A stretch of DNA of 64,000 nucleotides from an uncultured Woeseia sp. (GTDB lineage: Bacteria; Pseudomonadota; Gammaproteobacteria; Steroidobacterales; Woeseiaceae), in assembly GCA_913031125.1 (NCBI GenBank), contig CAJWFK010000010.1, forward strand, positions 1 through 64,000. Direction: 5' to 3'. The notes below the pieces were generated by a model. The model had not been told where the DNA came from and did not search any database. It worked only from the letters and a program-made list of their open reading frames with translations. A program made the translations under genes and the position numbers. This document shows positions 15,792 through 25,294 of this stretch, piece by piece (position 1 is the stretch's first letter; each line of letters starts with the position of its first letter).

Positions 15792-17054
15792 CTAGAGCAA
15801 GTCCTGCTCGTATCTGTGTACGGACGCAAGCTCTGGGTAGAGCTCGGCAAATCCCCACAAGACATCGATACGACACGGGATGGTGTCAGAGCTGATGGCG
15901 TACTGCCTTGCCACTCGCATTGAGATACCGTCCTGCTCGGCCCGTGCTCCCCAGGCGCCATACTTGGATACGTCCTCCAGATCCGCAGATGCAAACACAA
16001 ATGCGTCCTTGTGGAAGAAAAGATCCTGGTTAAAGGCGCTGGATGCGGCACCGATACGACTGACCGCGTTGCCGTCCGTGTTAGCCACGCCGGACAGGAC
16101 ACAGTTCTGGTAAGCATTACCAGAGCCGTACATCATGCCAGGCTTAACCGTCACGGTGTAAGCATTTGCCGCAGTAGTCAGCGTCACATCGGACTGCACA
16201 ACAAAGGTCTGTAGAACGCCCTTGTTGACCTTAGTCTCAGGGTGAACGCCGTAGACACCGGCAATGGTGATAATGTCACCGGCCTTTAGCGTCGTGGTCG
16301 AGGTCGCACCGTCAACGGACAGGTCTGTCTGTGACACCCAGGAATTAGCTGTGGTAGCCGTTCCCAGGGTAGTGCCGTTGGTTAATGGACTGCCAGCAAG
16401 TGAGCCGGTGGTATGGCTCGGCAGTAACGTATTTTCGTATACGTCAAAGCCACCGGTCCGGCCAATTGAGCCCTCCCGGTACTGCTTACGGATATTCTCG
16501 GATGCCTGGTACAACCCTTTAACCGCGTCGTTAAACTCAACGACTGAGTCAGGGGTTAGGCATGCGGTACGGTCGCTGGTTGGGCCCAGCTCTTTGGTGA
16601 TGTTCGCACCGTTTTGCTGGAACCGCTTATAGGTCAACAAACCATCCGTGCTTGCATTCGAGTAGTTAAAGGTCCGTTTGTAAGCAACCGCCAGCGCGTC
16701 ACCCTCTATCTTGGCCGCTAACTGGGCCATTGCTGGCTTCAATATGCGGTCTGAGAAATCATCGAGCTCCATCGTCAGCTCCACACTAGTGAAACTAACA
16801 TCGACGCCATACTGACTTGACACTGTCAGTGGCGTAGACCTCTCGAAATGCTCCTCAGCAGATAGCGTTGCACCGGTTCTCACCGAATACTTGCTTGGCA
16901 TTCGTACATTCAAAGATGTGCCGATTTTGGCACCAGATTGCGCGAACCTGTCATCGTACTGGCGATTCACGCCACCGATAAAGTTCGATTGCTGGTGCAG
17001 TACCCGTAAAGCCTCACGGGTGATCATAGTCGGCGTAAGTATAGTATTAGCCAT
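15792..17054 (-). CDS. Major capsid protein, P22 coat (gp5) type
   Basis: 420 residues (P22 coat 430). The N-terminal sequence TPTMITREALRVLHQQSNFIGGVNRQYDDRFA and KIGTSLNVRMPSKYSVRTG is that of the P22 gp5 family with an HK97-type fold. The Ser/Thr/Gly-rich part near residues 220-290 is in the place of the inserted I-domain. It forms the procapsid with the scaffold protein encoded just upstream. It is followed by a strong terminator, consistent with high expression of this gene alone. Confidence 0.92.
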   Translation of the reverse strand: MANTILTPTMITREALRVLHQQSNFIGGVNRQYDDRFAQSGAKIGTSLNVRMPSKYSVRTGATLSAEEHFERSTPLTVSSQYGVDVSFTSVELTMELDDFSDRILKPAMAQLAAKIEGDALAVAYKRTFNYSNASTDGLLTYKRFQQNGANITKELGPTSDRTACLTPDSVVEFNDAVKGLYQASENIRKQYREGSIGRTGGFDVYENTLLPSHTTGSLAGSPLTNGTTLGTATTANSWVSQTDLSVDGATSTTTLKAGDIITIAGVYGVHPETKVNKGVLQTFVVQSDVTLTTAANAYTVTVKPGMMYGSGNAYQNCVLSGVANTDGNAVSRIGAASSAFNQDLFFHKDAFVFASADLEDVSKYGAWGARAEQDGISMRVARQYAISSDTIPCRIDVLWGFAELYPELASVHRYEQDLL

Positions 17055-17057
17055 ATA

Positions 17058-17948
17058 TCATAATCCTCGTTTTGCTAATTCTGCTTGCCTCCGTCGCAGC
17101 CAGTCACGGTCAGATAACTTGTCCGAGTCCGGGCTGGTACTTGCAACCCGTAGACCAGGGCTCGTTGCCTTGACCTTGGGCGGCGGCGGTGGCGCCTTGC
17201 TAACCTGCTGCTCTTGTGTTGCCTCACGGGCACCCTCAAGCGCTACTTCCAGCCGGGCAATACGTCGGGTCACTTCCCGTGGCGGTAACGTTGAAATCTC
17301 ACTAGCGAGCTCCGGGTGCTGTCCTAAATGGTAGGCAATCGCCGGCCCATTCTCAGCCGCCTGGATTTCAGTGGCCATGTCCTGGGAAATATTCAGATCA
17401 GGGGACTTCGCAATCTCATCATAGTCAGTATGAGTCTTGGCAAATTCCCGTTCCTTTAAATCCCACCTAGCCGTTTGCTCTGCGGCCTCGGCCTGGGCAC
17501 GAATGTCCTGGGCCACACGGCCAGCCTCAGCCTTGGCAACATCAATTACTTCCGAGTGCAGGTACTCACGGTACTGGTTCTCGTCATAATTAAAATCAGC
17601 CAGGGTCTTAGCGGGCTCTTGTAGCTTTTGCGCTGCCTCACTGGATAGCCGCTGCTGCTCAAGCTCTGCGGCCAGCTCCTGGTTGTGCCGTTCTGCGTCA
17701 CGCCAGCGTTTGGTTAGCTTATCAATGCGCTTCTGGACCTTGTTCTCGTCCTTGGGCGCCTCAGTGTCATCGGCTTTTTTATCGAGGCTGTTGACTTCTT
17801 CCTCGGCGGGTGGTGACTCCGCGTCGTTATCCGGTTCCGGGTCAAGCTCATATCGCTGTGCCGGGGCAGCATCCACCGCCTCCGGGTCAGTCGGATTAAC
17901 GTCTGCACCAGTATTGTCAGGCACCTCTGCCTGTGCTGTTTCACTCAT
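17058..17948 (-). CDS. Scaffold protein
   Basis: 296 residues (P22 gp8 has 303), very acidic N-terminal third (ELDPEPDNDAESPPAEEEVNSLDKK), long helices in the middle (DKLTKRWRDAERHNQELAAELEQQ), and a basic C-terminus (SDRDWLRRRQAELAKRGL), which in P22 is the helix-turn-helix that binds coat. Position between portal and coat confirms the assignment. It is expected to leave the procapsid on DNA packaging. Confidence 0.82.
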   Translation of the reverse strand: MSETAQAEVPDNTGADVNPTDPEAVDAAPAQRYELDPEPDNDAESPPAEEEVNSLDKKADDTEAPKDENKVQKRIDKLTKRWRDAERHNQELAAELEQQRLSSEAAQKLQEPAKTLADFNYDENQYREYLHSEVIDVAKAEAGRVAQDIRAQAEAAEQTARWDLKEREFAKTHTDYDEIAKSPDLNISQDMATEIQAAENGPAIAYHLGQHPELASEISTLPPREVTRRIARLEVALEGAREATQEQQVSKAPPPPPKVKATSPGLRVASTSPDSDKLSDRDWLRRRQAELAKRGL

Positions 17949-17984
17949 TGCAACCCCTCTCAGTGTTGTATTTATGCCGCAGGT

Positions 17985-20291
17985 TTAAGGCCCTGCGTCT
18001 GCCTCGGGCTCAATCTCAAGTTTGCCGTTATTTCTTACCGCGCTAATCGTGCGGGTCGAGCCATCGTCATACTCAATATCAGCCACCAGTTTTCCGTTTT
18101 CGCGGCTGGTAGATCCACCAACCACCTTGCGTTCTGTTTTCTTGTCCAAAAAGTCCACGGCCTCATCTGCGGCCTTCATAAAGCCCGCCAGAATCTCGTC
18201 TATTTCTGCGATTCGCTGCCTGACTTCTTCGACGTTGCCCTGGGCATCCAGGAACTCACCATGCACCGCAATGCCTGGCGCCATAGCCGCCTGGGACTTG
18301 GCAATGGTTACCTGTAACCGGTAGAGCTGCTCCATTTGTTTTGCCATGTGCGCGTCAAAGACAGCCTTGGCCTTATCTATATCGGCCATCTGCTTACCGA
18401 GCTCAGCCTTTTCTTTGGCTATTACCGCGCCATCTTTCTCTGCCTCTGCGCTGGCTTGTTCAGCCGCCGCGCCAAGCTGCTGCACCTGCTGCATCGCCTG
18501 TTCTGCCTGAGCCATTGCCTGGACCACCTCTGGCGGCAGGTTAGCGTCCTGGTTAAGTAACTGCTGCACAGGTGGCGGCAGCATTACCCGTAACCGGTCA
18601 GCAATATCCTCGGCATACGGAAGATCCAGGGACTTGAACACCAGATCACCGGCAAAGCCCATCAGGTCGGGGAACTGTTGCGCCAACGCCCCGTATGTCT
18701 CAGCCGCCTCCTGGCGCTGCGTGGAAAAGTTCGGGCCAACGGTGATATGGATGTCGTACTTGCCGGTGGTGATGTCATTTACCCGGACCGCGTCCCCATC
18801 TGGTGTCGTGACAATCTGGTTAACACGCACATAGTCATCGGCCCCGTCACTGCCCAAAATCCTGAGCTCACGCTCGGTGTCGTAGATATGGGGTATCAGG
18901 TCAAGCAGGATCTCATAGGTACGCTGCACACCCTTGGCCATGTTGTCCTGATAATTAAACGTCGCTATCTCACCCTGGTTCTGCCTGGCATAGATCGCAC
19001 GGCCACTGACCTCATTTGAGCGCATCCCGAGACTTGCATCGAAGATACCAGTAGTCGATTTAATCTCGTCAGAGGCTAACTGGGACTCCTGTATCAAGGC
19101 CATTGGCACATCCGCGCCTGGCATTAATGTCGGGGCACCGGGCGCCTTCTCGTCCGGGTTATAAAGCATGAACGGCAGGTTCTTCTGGTGCGCCTCACTC
19201 CACTGCTGGGTTAATCCGGCGGCTTGCTTGGGCGTGGCCCACCACTTGGATTTAGGGGTCTGGGCAATAGTCTCGGAGATGGCGGTGCGGGCAATGTTAT
19301 AAGAGCGCTGCGCGTCCTTGGCAAACCTTGGCAGTCCCCACCAATAGGTCCGGCCATCGATCACGACATGCTCACCGTAGACCATGATAAAAGGAAACTG
19401 GCTACCGGCCCACTCGACAGGTCCCTCGAGGATTCTGTCACCGCACACAACGGCCATGCAGATCTTTGTTGTTTCTACCTGGCGCCGTTGCTGTATCGCG
19501 GCTACCAGCTCCTCACTCTCAGCCTCGTCCGACTCGGAATCGACTACCCGGCCATCATTTAATTGCCACAGCTCCTTGGTATGCGGTTTTTTGTACCAAT
19601 ACTCGGCAATCCTGACCGCGTCATCATCCTGCCAGTCTTCCTGGTCATCAAACTCATTACTGTCGAACTCTTTAACCTCAACGTCCGAGTAGCGCTGCTC
19701 AAACTCCACCCTGGAGATTTTCTCTGTCAGGATCCAGTCGTTAGCGTCACGTTTTAATATGTCCTTACACGCCGGATCTGCGTACAGACAAAATGGGTTA
19801 GCAATCTGGCGCACCATTATGTCCTGGGTGAACACATCATCATCCGTATAGTCAACGTCTACCCGCCACGCTGCCATTCCTCCGTTTACCTGGTACTCAG
19901 CCGCATAATCGGTAATGGTTTCTGCGTCAGACACTGACCAGATGTTTCTGCACAAACCCTCCAGTGTTTCGGCCACTTCCTTATCGCCTGTCTCGACCGG
20001 CCTGACCTTAGCCGCCGGGCGGTTAGCCCGCATCTCATTGATAATTCGTTTGGAGCTTATGCGTACCTTGTTAAATTCGTAGCACGGCCTGTTGCCACGC
20101 TCCTGCTTCATGTTGTCATCCCACTGCGCCCCAGGCACATTGGCAAACTTCATGTCTTCCATTGCCTCACGCCGGTTCCGGCCATCCGCCTCGGACATCA
20201 TCTTGAATCGTTCCTTGACCTTGTCGAGCAGCTCACGGTTAGATTTCTTGGAGGCTTTTTTGCCGCCTATGGCTTTCTTTGTCTCGTACAT
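17985..20291 (-). CDS. Portal protein, P22 gp1 type
   Basis: 768 residues (P22 gp1 has 725). Portal features: LLDKVKERFKMMSEADGRNRREAMEDMKFANVPGAQWD at the N-terminus, a stem/clip region around FDASLGMRSNEVSGRAI, and an extended Gln/Ala-rich helical C-terminus (AQAEQAMQQVQQLGAAAEQASAEAEKD) like the P22 barrel. It makes the dodecameric ring through which DNA is packed. The C-terminal barrel suggests P22-type ejection through a long internal tube. Confidence 0.9.
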   Translation of the reverse strand: MYETKKAIGGKKASKKSNRELLDKVKERFKMMSEADGRNRREAMEDMKFANVPGAQWDDNMKQERGNRPCYEFNKVRISSKRIINEMRANRPAAKVRPVETGDKEVAETLEGLCRNIWSVSDAETITDYAAEYQVNGGMAAWRVDVDYTDDDVFTQDIMVRQIANPFCLYADPACKDILKRDANDWILTEKISRVEFEQRYSDVEVKEFDSNEFDDQEDWQDDDAVRIAEYWYKKPHTKELWQLNDGRVVDSESDEAESEELVAAIQQRRQVETTKICMAVVCGDRILEGPVEWAGSQFPFIMVYGEHVVIDGRTYWWGLPRFAKDAQRSYNIARTAISETIAQTPKSKWWATPKQAAGLTQQWSEAHQKNLPFMLYNPDEKAPGAPTLMPGADVPMALIQESQLASDEIKSTTGIFDASLGMRSNEVSGRAIYARQNQGEIATFNYQDNMAKGVQRTYEILLDLIPHIYDTERELRILGSDGADDYVRVNQIVTTPDGDAVRVNDITTGKYDIHITVGPNFSTQRQEAAETYGALAQQFPDLMGFAGDLVFKSLDLPYAEDIADRLRVMLPPPVQQLLNQDANLPPEVVQAMAQAEQAMQQVQQLGAAAEQASAEAEKDGAVIAKEKAELGKQMADIDKAKAVFDAHMAKQMEQLYRLQVTIAKSQAAMAPGIAVHGEFLDAQGNVEEVRQRIAEIDEILAGFMKAADEAVDFLDKKTERKVVGGSTSRENGKLVADIEYDDGSTRTISAVRNNGKLEIEPEADAGP

Positions 20292-20293
20292 AA

Positions 20294-21583
20294 TTATCCT
20301 GCGTAGACTTCCTGAAGCGCCGTATACGGGTTATTCGGTACCGGCACATTGTTTACCATGTCATCAGCGACCACCGCCGTGTAGCACCAGGCCTCTGCGC
20401 CATGACTGAACTCATCTTTTAAAGGCGCCATTGTCCTGCCGGTGGCCTGGGCAGACTGATACCTAAAGCGGCGCAGACAATGGATTAATCGCTCACAGTC
20501 GGTTGACACATATACATTGCCGAACATGGCACGACCCGCCTCAATGTAATTCTCCACACCGATCTGCGGGATCTGTGCCGTGTCCCAGCCCTGTTCCTCC
20601 ATCACCTCAAAGTGTGACTTGCCATATTTGGGATCCCGGTGCGCCGCATCGTGCGGCATAAAGATCTTGCCCCACTCAAAATCAGGATGATTAGTTTTAA
20701 GCTCCCTGGAGATATCTGCATAGGTCCGGTTCATCCATTCGTAGTAACCAATGATCTGCACGGTGGAAGCAAAGCGCTGCGCCAGTACCATTGTTGATAC
20801 GCCCCAGCCAAGATCCATGACGCCGTACACCTTGCCCTTCGGGTCATGGTCTAGCAGCCGGAACCTGCCCTGGTCATATAGCTGCGCGATCTCATGCGCA
20901 AAGATGGCACCCTCGACCGCCGGAAGGCACTCGCCCTCCCAAATGTTCTGGTACTTAGCCTGGCCCGGTGACTCATCGATCGACTCCAGGTAGGCCCGCT
21001 CACTTTCCAGCACATCAGGAAAGAACGGGTTGTCGTTGTAATTGACCTTAAGGCACAAAGCATTCGGCGGGCGCTGGACAATAAACCGTTTATACACCGG
21101 ATCATCTTCAAGCTCTGGATTAAATGTCACCCAGATCATGCTGTCTTTCTTACGAATTGTAGGGATTAAAACGTCCAGAGACTTCTCCGATGTTACCTGG
21201 CCTTCCTCAACCCAGGCCACATCGACACCCTCCAATGACTTTAGCTTGGTGATGTCCTGCTGCCGCAGACCGGAGAAGATAAAGTCCGTGCCGTTCTTAC
21301 CCCTTATCGTGTCTTTGGTGACCTCATAGAAGCTCTCAAAGCCCATCGCACTGATCTGTTCTACCAGGAGCTGGTGGACCGACTCAGCAATGGTTTTCTG
21401 GATCTCCCTGGTGCACAAGACTCGCAATGGAATGTGACGGCCCACGTTAAGCAGGATTCGTGCCGTGTTCCAGCTCTTGCCGGATCCTCGGCCACCGTAG
21501 AGCACAACGTAGCGATGCGTCCTGTCAGTGATCGCCTTGACCGCTGGCTCGAGCGCCGCCGGGATTTTAAGACTGCTCGTCAC
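20294..21583 (-). CDS. terL: Terminase large subunit
   Basis: 429 residues. ATPase: Walker A GGRGSGKS (residues 30-37), Walker B GVDVAWVEEG, coupling motif VTFNPE. Nuclease half begins with GVMDLGWG (metal Asp) and has MPHDAAHRD further on. This is the PBSX/Terminase_3-type large subunit that powers packaging and cuts concatemers. It overlaps the small-subunit gene by 17 nt. The portal gene follows after 2 bp. Confidence 0.93.
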   Translation of the reverse strand: MTSSLKIPAALEPAVKAITDRTHRYVVLYGGRGSGKSWNTARILLNVGRHIPLRVLCTREIQKTIAESVHQLLVEQISAMGFESFYEVTKDTIRGKNGTDFIFSGLRQQDITKLKSLEGVDVAWVEEGQVTSEKSLDVLIPTIRKKDSMIWVTFNPELEDDPVYKRFIVQRPPNALCLKVNYNDNPFFPDVLESERAYLESIDESPGQAKYQNIWEGECLPAVEGAIFAHEIAQLYDQGRFRLLDHDPKGKVYGVMDLGWGVSTMVLAQRFASTVQIIGYYEWMNRTYADISRELKTNHPDFEWGKIFMPHDAAHRDPKYGKSHFEVMEEQGWDTAQIPQIGVENYIEAGRAMFGNVYVSTDCERLIHCLRRFRYQSAQATGRTMAPLKDEFSHGAEAWCYTAVVADDMVNNVPVPNNPYTALQEVYAG

Positions 21584-21812
21584 TCACAAACTCAAATGGC
21601 AAAACCTTAACCGGGCCACCGTCATCACCAGTGAGCTCAGTCGAGCGCAAATTGGGCAGTGACTTGTTCAGCAGAATTTCCGCAGAACGAATCTGTGTAG
21701 GGCTCATCTCAGTATCCTTAAGTACATGATTTTCAAGGCGTTTTATGAGCATACTCGTCTGGATTGCTTTGCGGTGTTTCTCCTTGATCCGCGAGTCCTT
21801 CCGGGCAGCCAT
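21567..21812 (-). CDS. Small terminase subunit-like protein
   Basis: 81 residues: basic start, then KAIQTSMLIKRLENHVLKDTEMSPTQIRSAEILLNKSLPNLRSTELTGDDGGP cut here by length, a short family regularly encoded just before TerL and usually named terminase small subunit. The short size lacks a full HTH plus oligomerisation core, so DNA recognition by this protein alone is uncertain. Coupled by TGATG to the gene before it. Confidence 0.7.
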   Translation of the reverse strand: MAARKDSRIKEKHRKAIQTSMLIKRLENHVLKDTEMSPTQIRSAEILLNKSLPNLRSTELTGDDGGPVKVLPFEFVSDEQS

Positions 21813-22168
21813 CAGCTCACCCCGAAAAGATCCCTGACCTGGTAGTTAGCGGCGCCGATTGCCTCGGTCGCGGTGCCCTTGTCGCTGGACACCAGCAGCG
21901 TAAATCGTTGCCGTTTAGTGCCACCATAATTGTCATTGGATAGAGTGTTGTTAGCCGCCGTCACCGCAATCGATACCGAGGCGCCTGGCGTTGCACTGGT
22001 CCAGTCGGATACTGTCTCTTTCCTGGACTGGTTAACAATCTTGTAATGCACCGTGGTCGGCGTGGAACTTGCCGCCGATGATCGGGTGCGAAAATAAGCA
22101 GTAGCCGTGAAGGCTGACCGTTCCGGCCATATGGTTTTCGGAATTGTGACTGCTACCTGGTCTGCCAT
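21812..22168 (-). CDS. Small beta-rich virion protein
   Basis: 118 residues, beta-strand pattern with many Thr/Ser (VAVTIPKTIWPERSAFTATAYFRTRSS, TTVHYKIVNQSRKE, RQRFTLLVSSDKG). Reminiscent of Ig-like decoration or collar proteins; no family recognised. It belongs to the block of eight or nine putative surface proteins that precede terminase. Confidence 0.5.
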   Translation of the reverse strand: MADQVAVTIPKTIWPERSAFTATAYFRTRSSAASSTPTTVHYKIVNQSRKETVSDWTSATPGASVSIAVTAANNTLSNDNYGGTKRQRFTLLVSSDKGTATEAIGAANYQVRDLFGVS

Positions 22169-22177
22169 ATAAATGTC

Positions 22178-22936
22178 CTATTGTTGTAAAGCAGTAATAG
22201 CCAAAAGGAGAAATTCTTCTTCTTCTGTGGCCCGCTCGACTTCCCTCTCGAAAGCCTCGACCGCTGAATAATTAAGTTGCTCAAGCGCCCGGTAATAGGC
22301 TGCCCTGATTCTGTCTGTCCATAAGCCCGACGCCACCAGGTCATCGACCGTAATCTCATCAAGCAGTAGCCGCTGGATCTGCTCGAGCTCTTTGGCCTCA
22401 GCCTCACGAGCCAGCCGCTCTTGCATACGCTCGGCAATTTCCCGGTCAATGGCATCATCGAGTTTCCTGACCTCCCGAATCGCCCTGGCACGTTGGATCT
22501 TGCGGGCCTTTTTGCGCTGTTGGTACGCATCATATGATGTCTTCCAGCCTTTACCGCCAGGAGTGCTCAGGATCTCCTCAAGAGTGTCCCGCGCCCCGGC
22601 AAGGATCTGGGCACCCTCCAGCGTCACACTAACCGAGTAGCCTTCCAGGTGCTCACCAATGGCAAGCGACTTGGCACCGGTCAAGGTGGCGGCAACCGAA
22701 TGCACCGCCAGCTCCTCAATCAGGCGCGGCCCTGAGCTAAATCCTAGCCCGGAAAATTGCCGCCTGGCGCCAGCCTCACTCTCTGCGTTACCGGCCTCTG
22801 CACTGATAGCGCTACTTTCAAGGGTCGTGCTTATCGAGCGGCTCGGCGTGTCGGTGTTCTGCGCTGAGAATCCGAGCGCCCTGAACTGGTTTCGTGCGAC
22901 CTCCGGCGGCGCTTTAAATAATAAAAGAAGGCTCAT
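22178..22936 (-). CDS. Structural protein with coiled-coil C-terminus
   Basis: 252 residues. The start MSLLLLFKAPPEV is frequent in phage structural genes. Residues about 75-120 contain short repeats of the type SVAATLTGAKSLAIGEHLEGYSVSVTLEGA; the C-terminal half is a long charged helix (QQRKKARKIQRARAIREVRKLDD, ERLAREAEAKELEQIQRL). No function recognised. Likely a virion appendage or assembly factor. Confidence 0.5.
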   Translation of the reverse strand: MSLLLLFKAPPEVARNQFRALGFSAQNTDTPSRSISTTLESSAISAEAGNAESEAGARRQFSGLGFSSGPRLIEELAVHSVAATLTGAKSLAIGEHLEGYSVSVTLEGAQILAGARDTLEEILSTPGGKGWKTSYDAYQQRKKARKIQRARAIREVRKLDDAIDREIAERMQERLAREAEAKELEQIQRLLLDEITVDDLVASGLWTDRIRAAYYRALEQLNYSAVEAFEREVERATEEEEFLLLAITALQQ

Positions 22937-22953
22937 CGCCTAGCCCTCGAAGA

Positions 22954-23916
22954 TTAGCCCTGGGCCGAGAAGCCCACCAGGCTGATATATATAGTTGAGA
23001 TGGCGGCGCTGGGGTCAAAAGCTACGGCTGTATTAGCCGCGAACTTTAAAGGGACAGGAAACGTTATGACTGAGCCGCCCGTTTGAGGTGCAGGAGCCGT
23101 GAAAATCACCGAGCCCCCGGTGCCATCCCTAAAGTCTACATAGCCGTCCGTGCTCGATGAATTGTAAATTGAAATAGTCGTTATGTAATTGTGAATACCG
23201 GAGCCAGCCGCCCCGAAACTGGAAAACGCCGTGGAGTTTCCATTCGTGTTCGACACCCTTTCGGTAATAATTTCTTCTAAGGTCGTGTACGGCCTGGTCA
23301 CTATGCAGCCGTTTAAATCGCTGGCCACAAAACTTGCGTCTGCGTTGGCTACCTGGGTAAGCCCCTCCACTGAACTTGTTGCCCTGACACCCATTTGTAC
23401 AGGATTGCCAGCCGCCGCTGCGTCGTGAGCTACATCCCCTACTACCTCCAGGTTTACAGAGCTGGCAATATCAACATTACCAATATTGTTATCACCTGCC
23501 GGGAGGGCGGCCACAACGTCGCACTGCATTTCGCTTCCAGTAATAGCGTTATCTAATACTTCAACGGCTGTCTTAATGCTGCCGGCCTTGGACGCTATGT
23601 CATCCAGCACCGCATTGTCCGTGCTTCCGAGGTCCACAACACCAATCGTATTTGAACCAGCCGGAATTGACCCACTCGATATATTGATGTCTACCTTGGA
23701 TGAATTGATCGCCCCTGCTAATTCAGTCAGGGCGGCATTATCGACCGTCAGTGAGCTCCCGGCGTCATCGATCGGCAAGGGATTTGAGTCGGACACATCC
23801 GTTGTAGATCCATCCGCGCCATAGGTCACCTTTACTCGTTGGTAATGGGCGCCACCTATTTCATCAGTAGCAATGGTTGTCCCTGTACCCGCCGTTATCG
23901 TTGTGTTGTCAGCCAT
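22954..23916 (-). CDS. Fibrous virion protein
   Basis: 320 residues, low in charged residues and rich in Asn, Ser, Gly, Asp and Ala. Repeated motifs VDISSG/NIGNVDIASS and IDDAGSSLTVDN are of the kind seen in phage fibre shafts. The last 110 residues (NYITTISIYNSSSTDGYVDFRDGTGGS cut here) form a compact beta domain common in phage head or tail decoration proteins. Exact place in the virion unknown. Confidence 0.55.
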   Translation of the reverse strand: MADNTTITAGTGTTIATDEIGGAHYQRVKVTYGADGSTTDVSDSNPLPIDDAGSSLTVDNAALTELAGAINSSKVDINISSGSIPAGSNTIGVVDLGSTDNAVLDDIASKAGSIKTAVEVLDNAITGSEMQCDVVAALPAGDNNIGNVDIASSVNLEVVGDVAHDAAAAGNPVQMGVRATSSVEGLTQVANADASFVASDLNGCIVTRPYTTLEEIITERVSNTNGNSTAFSSFGAAGSGIHNYITTISIYNSSSTDGYVDFRDGTGGSVIFTAPAPQTGGSVITFPVPLKFAANTAVAFDPSAAISTIYISLVGFSAQG

Positions 23917-24597
23917 TTATCGTCCTACTCCAATTGAGGCCAATTGCCCTGATCTTTTTATATCTGCGGCGGCGGTTAAAATGACCAGCATTGCCGCCAT
24001 ATTACTGTCATATCCATCATTGCTTACGCGGATAGGGTCGGTGCTGCCATCAGAATTATTATCAGCAATGCTATTTGCGAAATCTGCGGCATCATAGGCC
24101 ACCCGCTCTGACAAGCCGCCGGTAAAAGAAAACGGGTCCCGATTCGCGGATTTGTCCACCACGCCACAGATCAGTTCGGCGCTTGCAGGAGCACTCTCAG
24201 CGTCCAGGTCTATATACTGGCCCCCGACAACACTGCCCGTTGAGATGTCAGGCTCTACCTGCTCACAATCCTGAAAAGTCGCTGAGGACCAGGATATCTT
24301 CGCGCCGGTGGTATTATCGGCATAACTTATGGTATTGCCGGACATACCCGCGATCGCACTCTCGTTCCATATCCAGGCACGGACAAACAGGTCCGGGGTT
24401 GAATCCAAGTACGAATTACCATAGTAGCTGAATGATTGGCCACCGATAGTAAACGTCGTCGCTTCCCAGTCAGTGCCCCTTTCTCTAAACATGAGAAAAA
24501 CCAACATTCGATTTGAGCCTGAGCCGATCGTTACCGTTCCACTTGGTTCGCTCCCGGTGCTCATCGCCGCCCAACTGCCAACCCGTGACACAGCCAT
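23917..24597 (-). CDS. Predicted virion protein, paralogue A
   Basis: 226 residues, beta-rich. It is clearly homologous to the 234-residue product at 25876-26580: shared blocks include FRERGTDWE/VRERGTNFT, YLDSTPDL, C(E/R)QVEP, YIDLD/YVDLN, (D/V)KSANRDPF/DVSANREPF and a closing GVGR. Such proteins with a concanavalin/jelly-roll look are common in phages. Function unknown; a receptor-binding or decoration role is plausible. Confidence 0.55.
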   Translation of the reverse strand: MAVSRVGSWAAMSTGSEPSGTVTIGSGSNRMLVFLMFRERGTDWEATTFTIGGQSFSYYGNSYLDSTPDLFVRAWIWNESAIAGMSGNTISYADNTTGAKISWSSATFQDCEQVEPDISTGSVVGGQYIDLDAESAPASAELICGVVDKSANRDPFSFTGGLSERVAYDAADFANSIADNNSDGSTDPIRVSNDGYDSNMAAMLVILTAAADIKRSGQLASIGVGR

Positions 24598-24843
24598 CTA
24601 ATTGCCCGACAGACCGGCCCCAACAACCTGTATTTTAACGTCGAGGTTCTCTAAGAAAGGCTCACCCTTAAGCTGATTGCCCGATTTGTCCTGGTAACCG
24701 ATTTTCGCCTCATGCCCGTCAGTGAACCTAATAATCAGCCAGGTGCCGTCAATAAGGAGCTGCTCAATCGTGCGGCCTTGCAAATGCGCAGTAATCATTC
24801 CCGGCTGAAAAGTGCCGCAGTTGTACTTGCCGAGCGCCCGCAT
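24598..24843 (-). CDS. Small unknown protein between structural genes
   Basis: 81 residues. Contains RTIEQLLIDGTWLIIRFTDGHEAKIGY, a short strand-turn-strand that resembles a minimal beta-sandwich domain. No family recognised. It starts 2 bp after the 144-residue gene ends and is followed directly by paralogue A. Confidence 0.5.
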   Translation of the reverse strand: MRALGKYNCGTFQPGMITAHLQGRTIEQLLIDGTWLIIRFTDGHEAKIGYQDKSGNQLKGEPFLENLDVKIQVVGAGLSGN

Positions 24844-24845
24844 CG

Positions 24846-25280
24846 TTATGCCAGGCGAACCAGGGCACTGCTAAAATTGGCGGTGGGCATAACAATTTTA
24901 AAATCACCTGAGCTCGAGGTCTTTGCAGATCCCAAATAAAAGACACCGATACTTGGCTTGTTGGTCGGTGAGCTCACACTGTTATTGTATAAAAGCACCG
25001 TGTCAGCAGTCAGCGAGCTGCTTGAAAAAGTAACGTCATTGAACGTGTACCAGGCCACATGATTAGCATTATCGATTCCCGCCGTGGCGCCGCTCATTGT
25101 CGCTCCTCCGGCTGAATAGCCCGTACCTTCAATCTCGCCACTGGTTGAATACTGGGTGGTTGTCTGCAACAAATCCACGTTATTGTGCATACTCAGTTTT
25201 AAGGTGTGAGAGGATAGGTCCTGGTTTGCGACCAGAAGACCGGTCCTAAAAGTGTTTGTCAGACAGGTGGTAGAAGCCAT
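24846..25280 (-). CDS. Head decoration-like structural protein
   Basis: 144 residues. The pattern YSTSGEIEGTGYSAGGA..SGA, TFNDVTFSSSSLTADTVLLYNNS and GSAKTSSSGDFKIVMPTANFSSALVRL matches a small structural protein found next to capsid genes in many tailed phages, with unassigned role. Beta-rich, likely on the capsid or tail surface. Confidence 0.6.
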   Translation of the reverse strand: MASTTCLTNTFRTGLLVANQDLSSHTLKLSMHNNVDLLQTTTQYSTSGEIEGTGYSAGGATMSGATAGIDNANHVAWYTFNDVTFSSSSLTADTVLLYNNSVSSPTNKPSIGVFYLGSAKTSSSGDFKIVMPTANFSSALVRLA

Positions 25281-25294
25281 TTTATTTCCTATAT

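Noticed and set aside
22153-22533. Minus-strand ORF of 126 codons in another frame of the 252-residue structural gene
   Set aside because: Arg/Ser-rich shadow frame; the 252-residue frame has the plausible composition and operon spacing.
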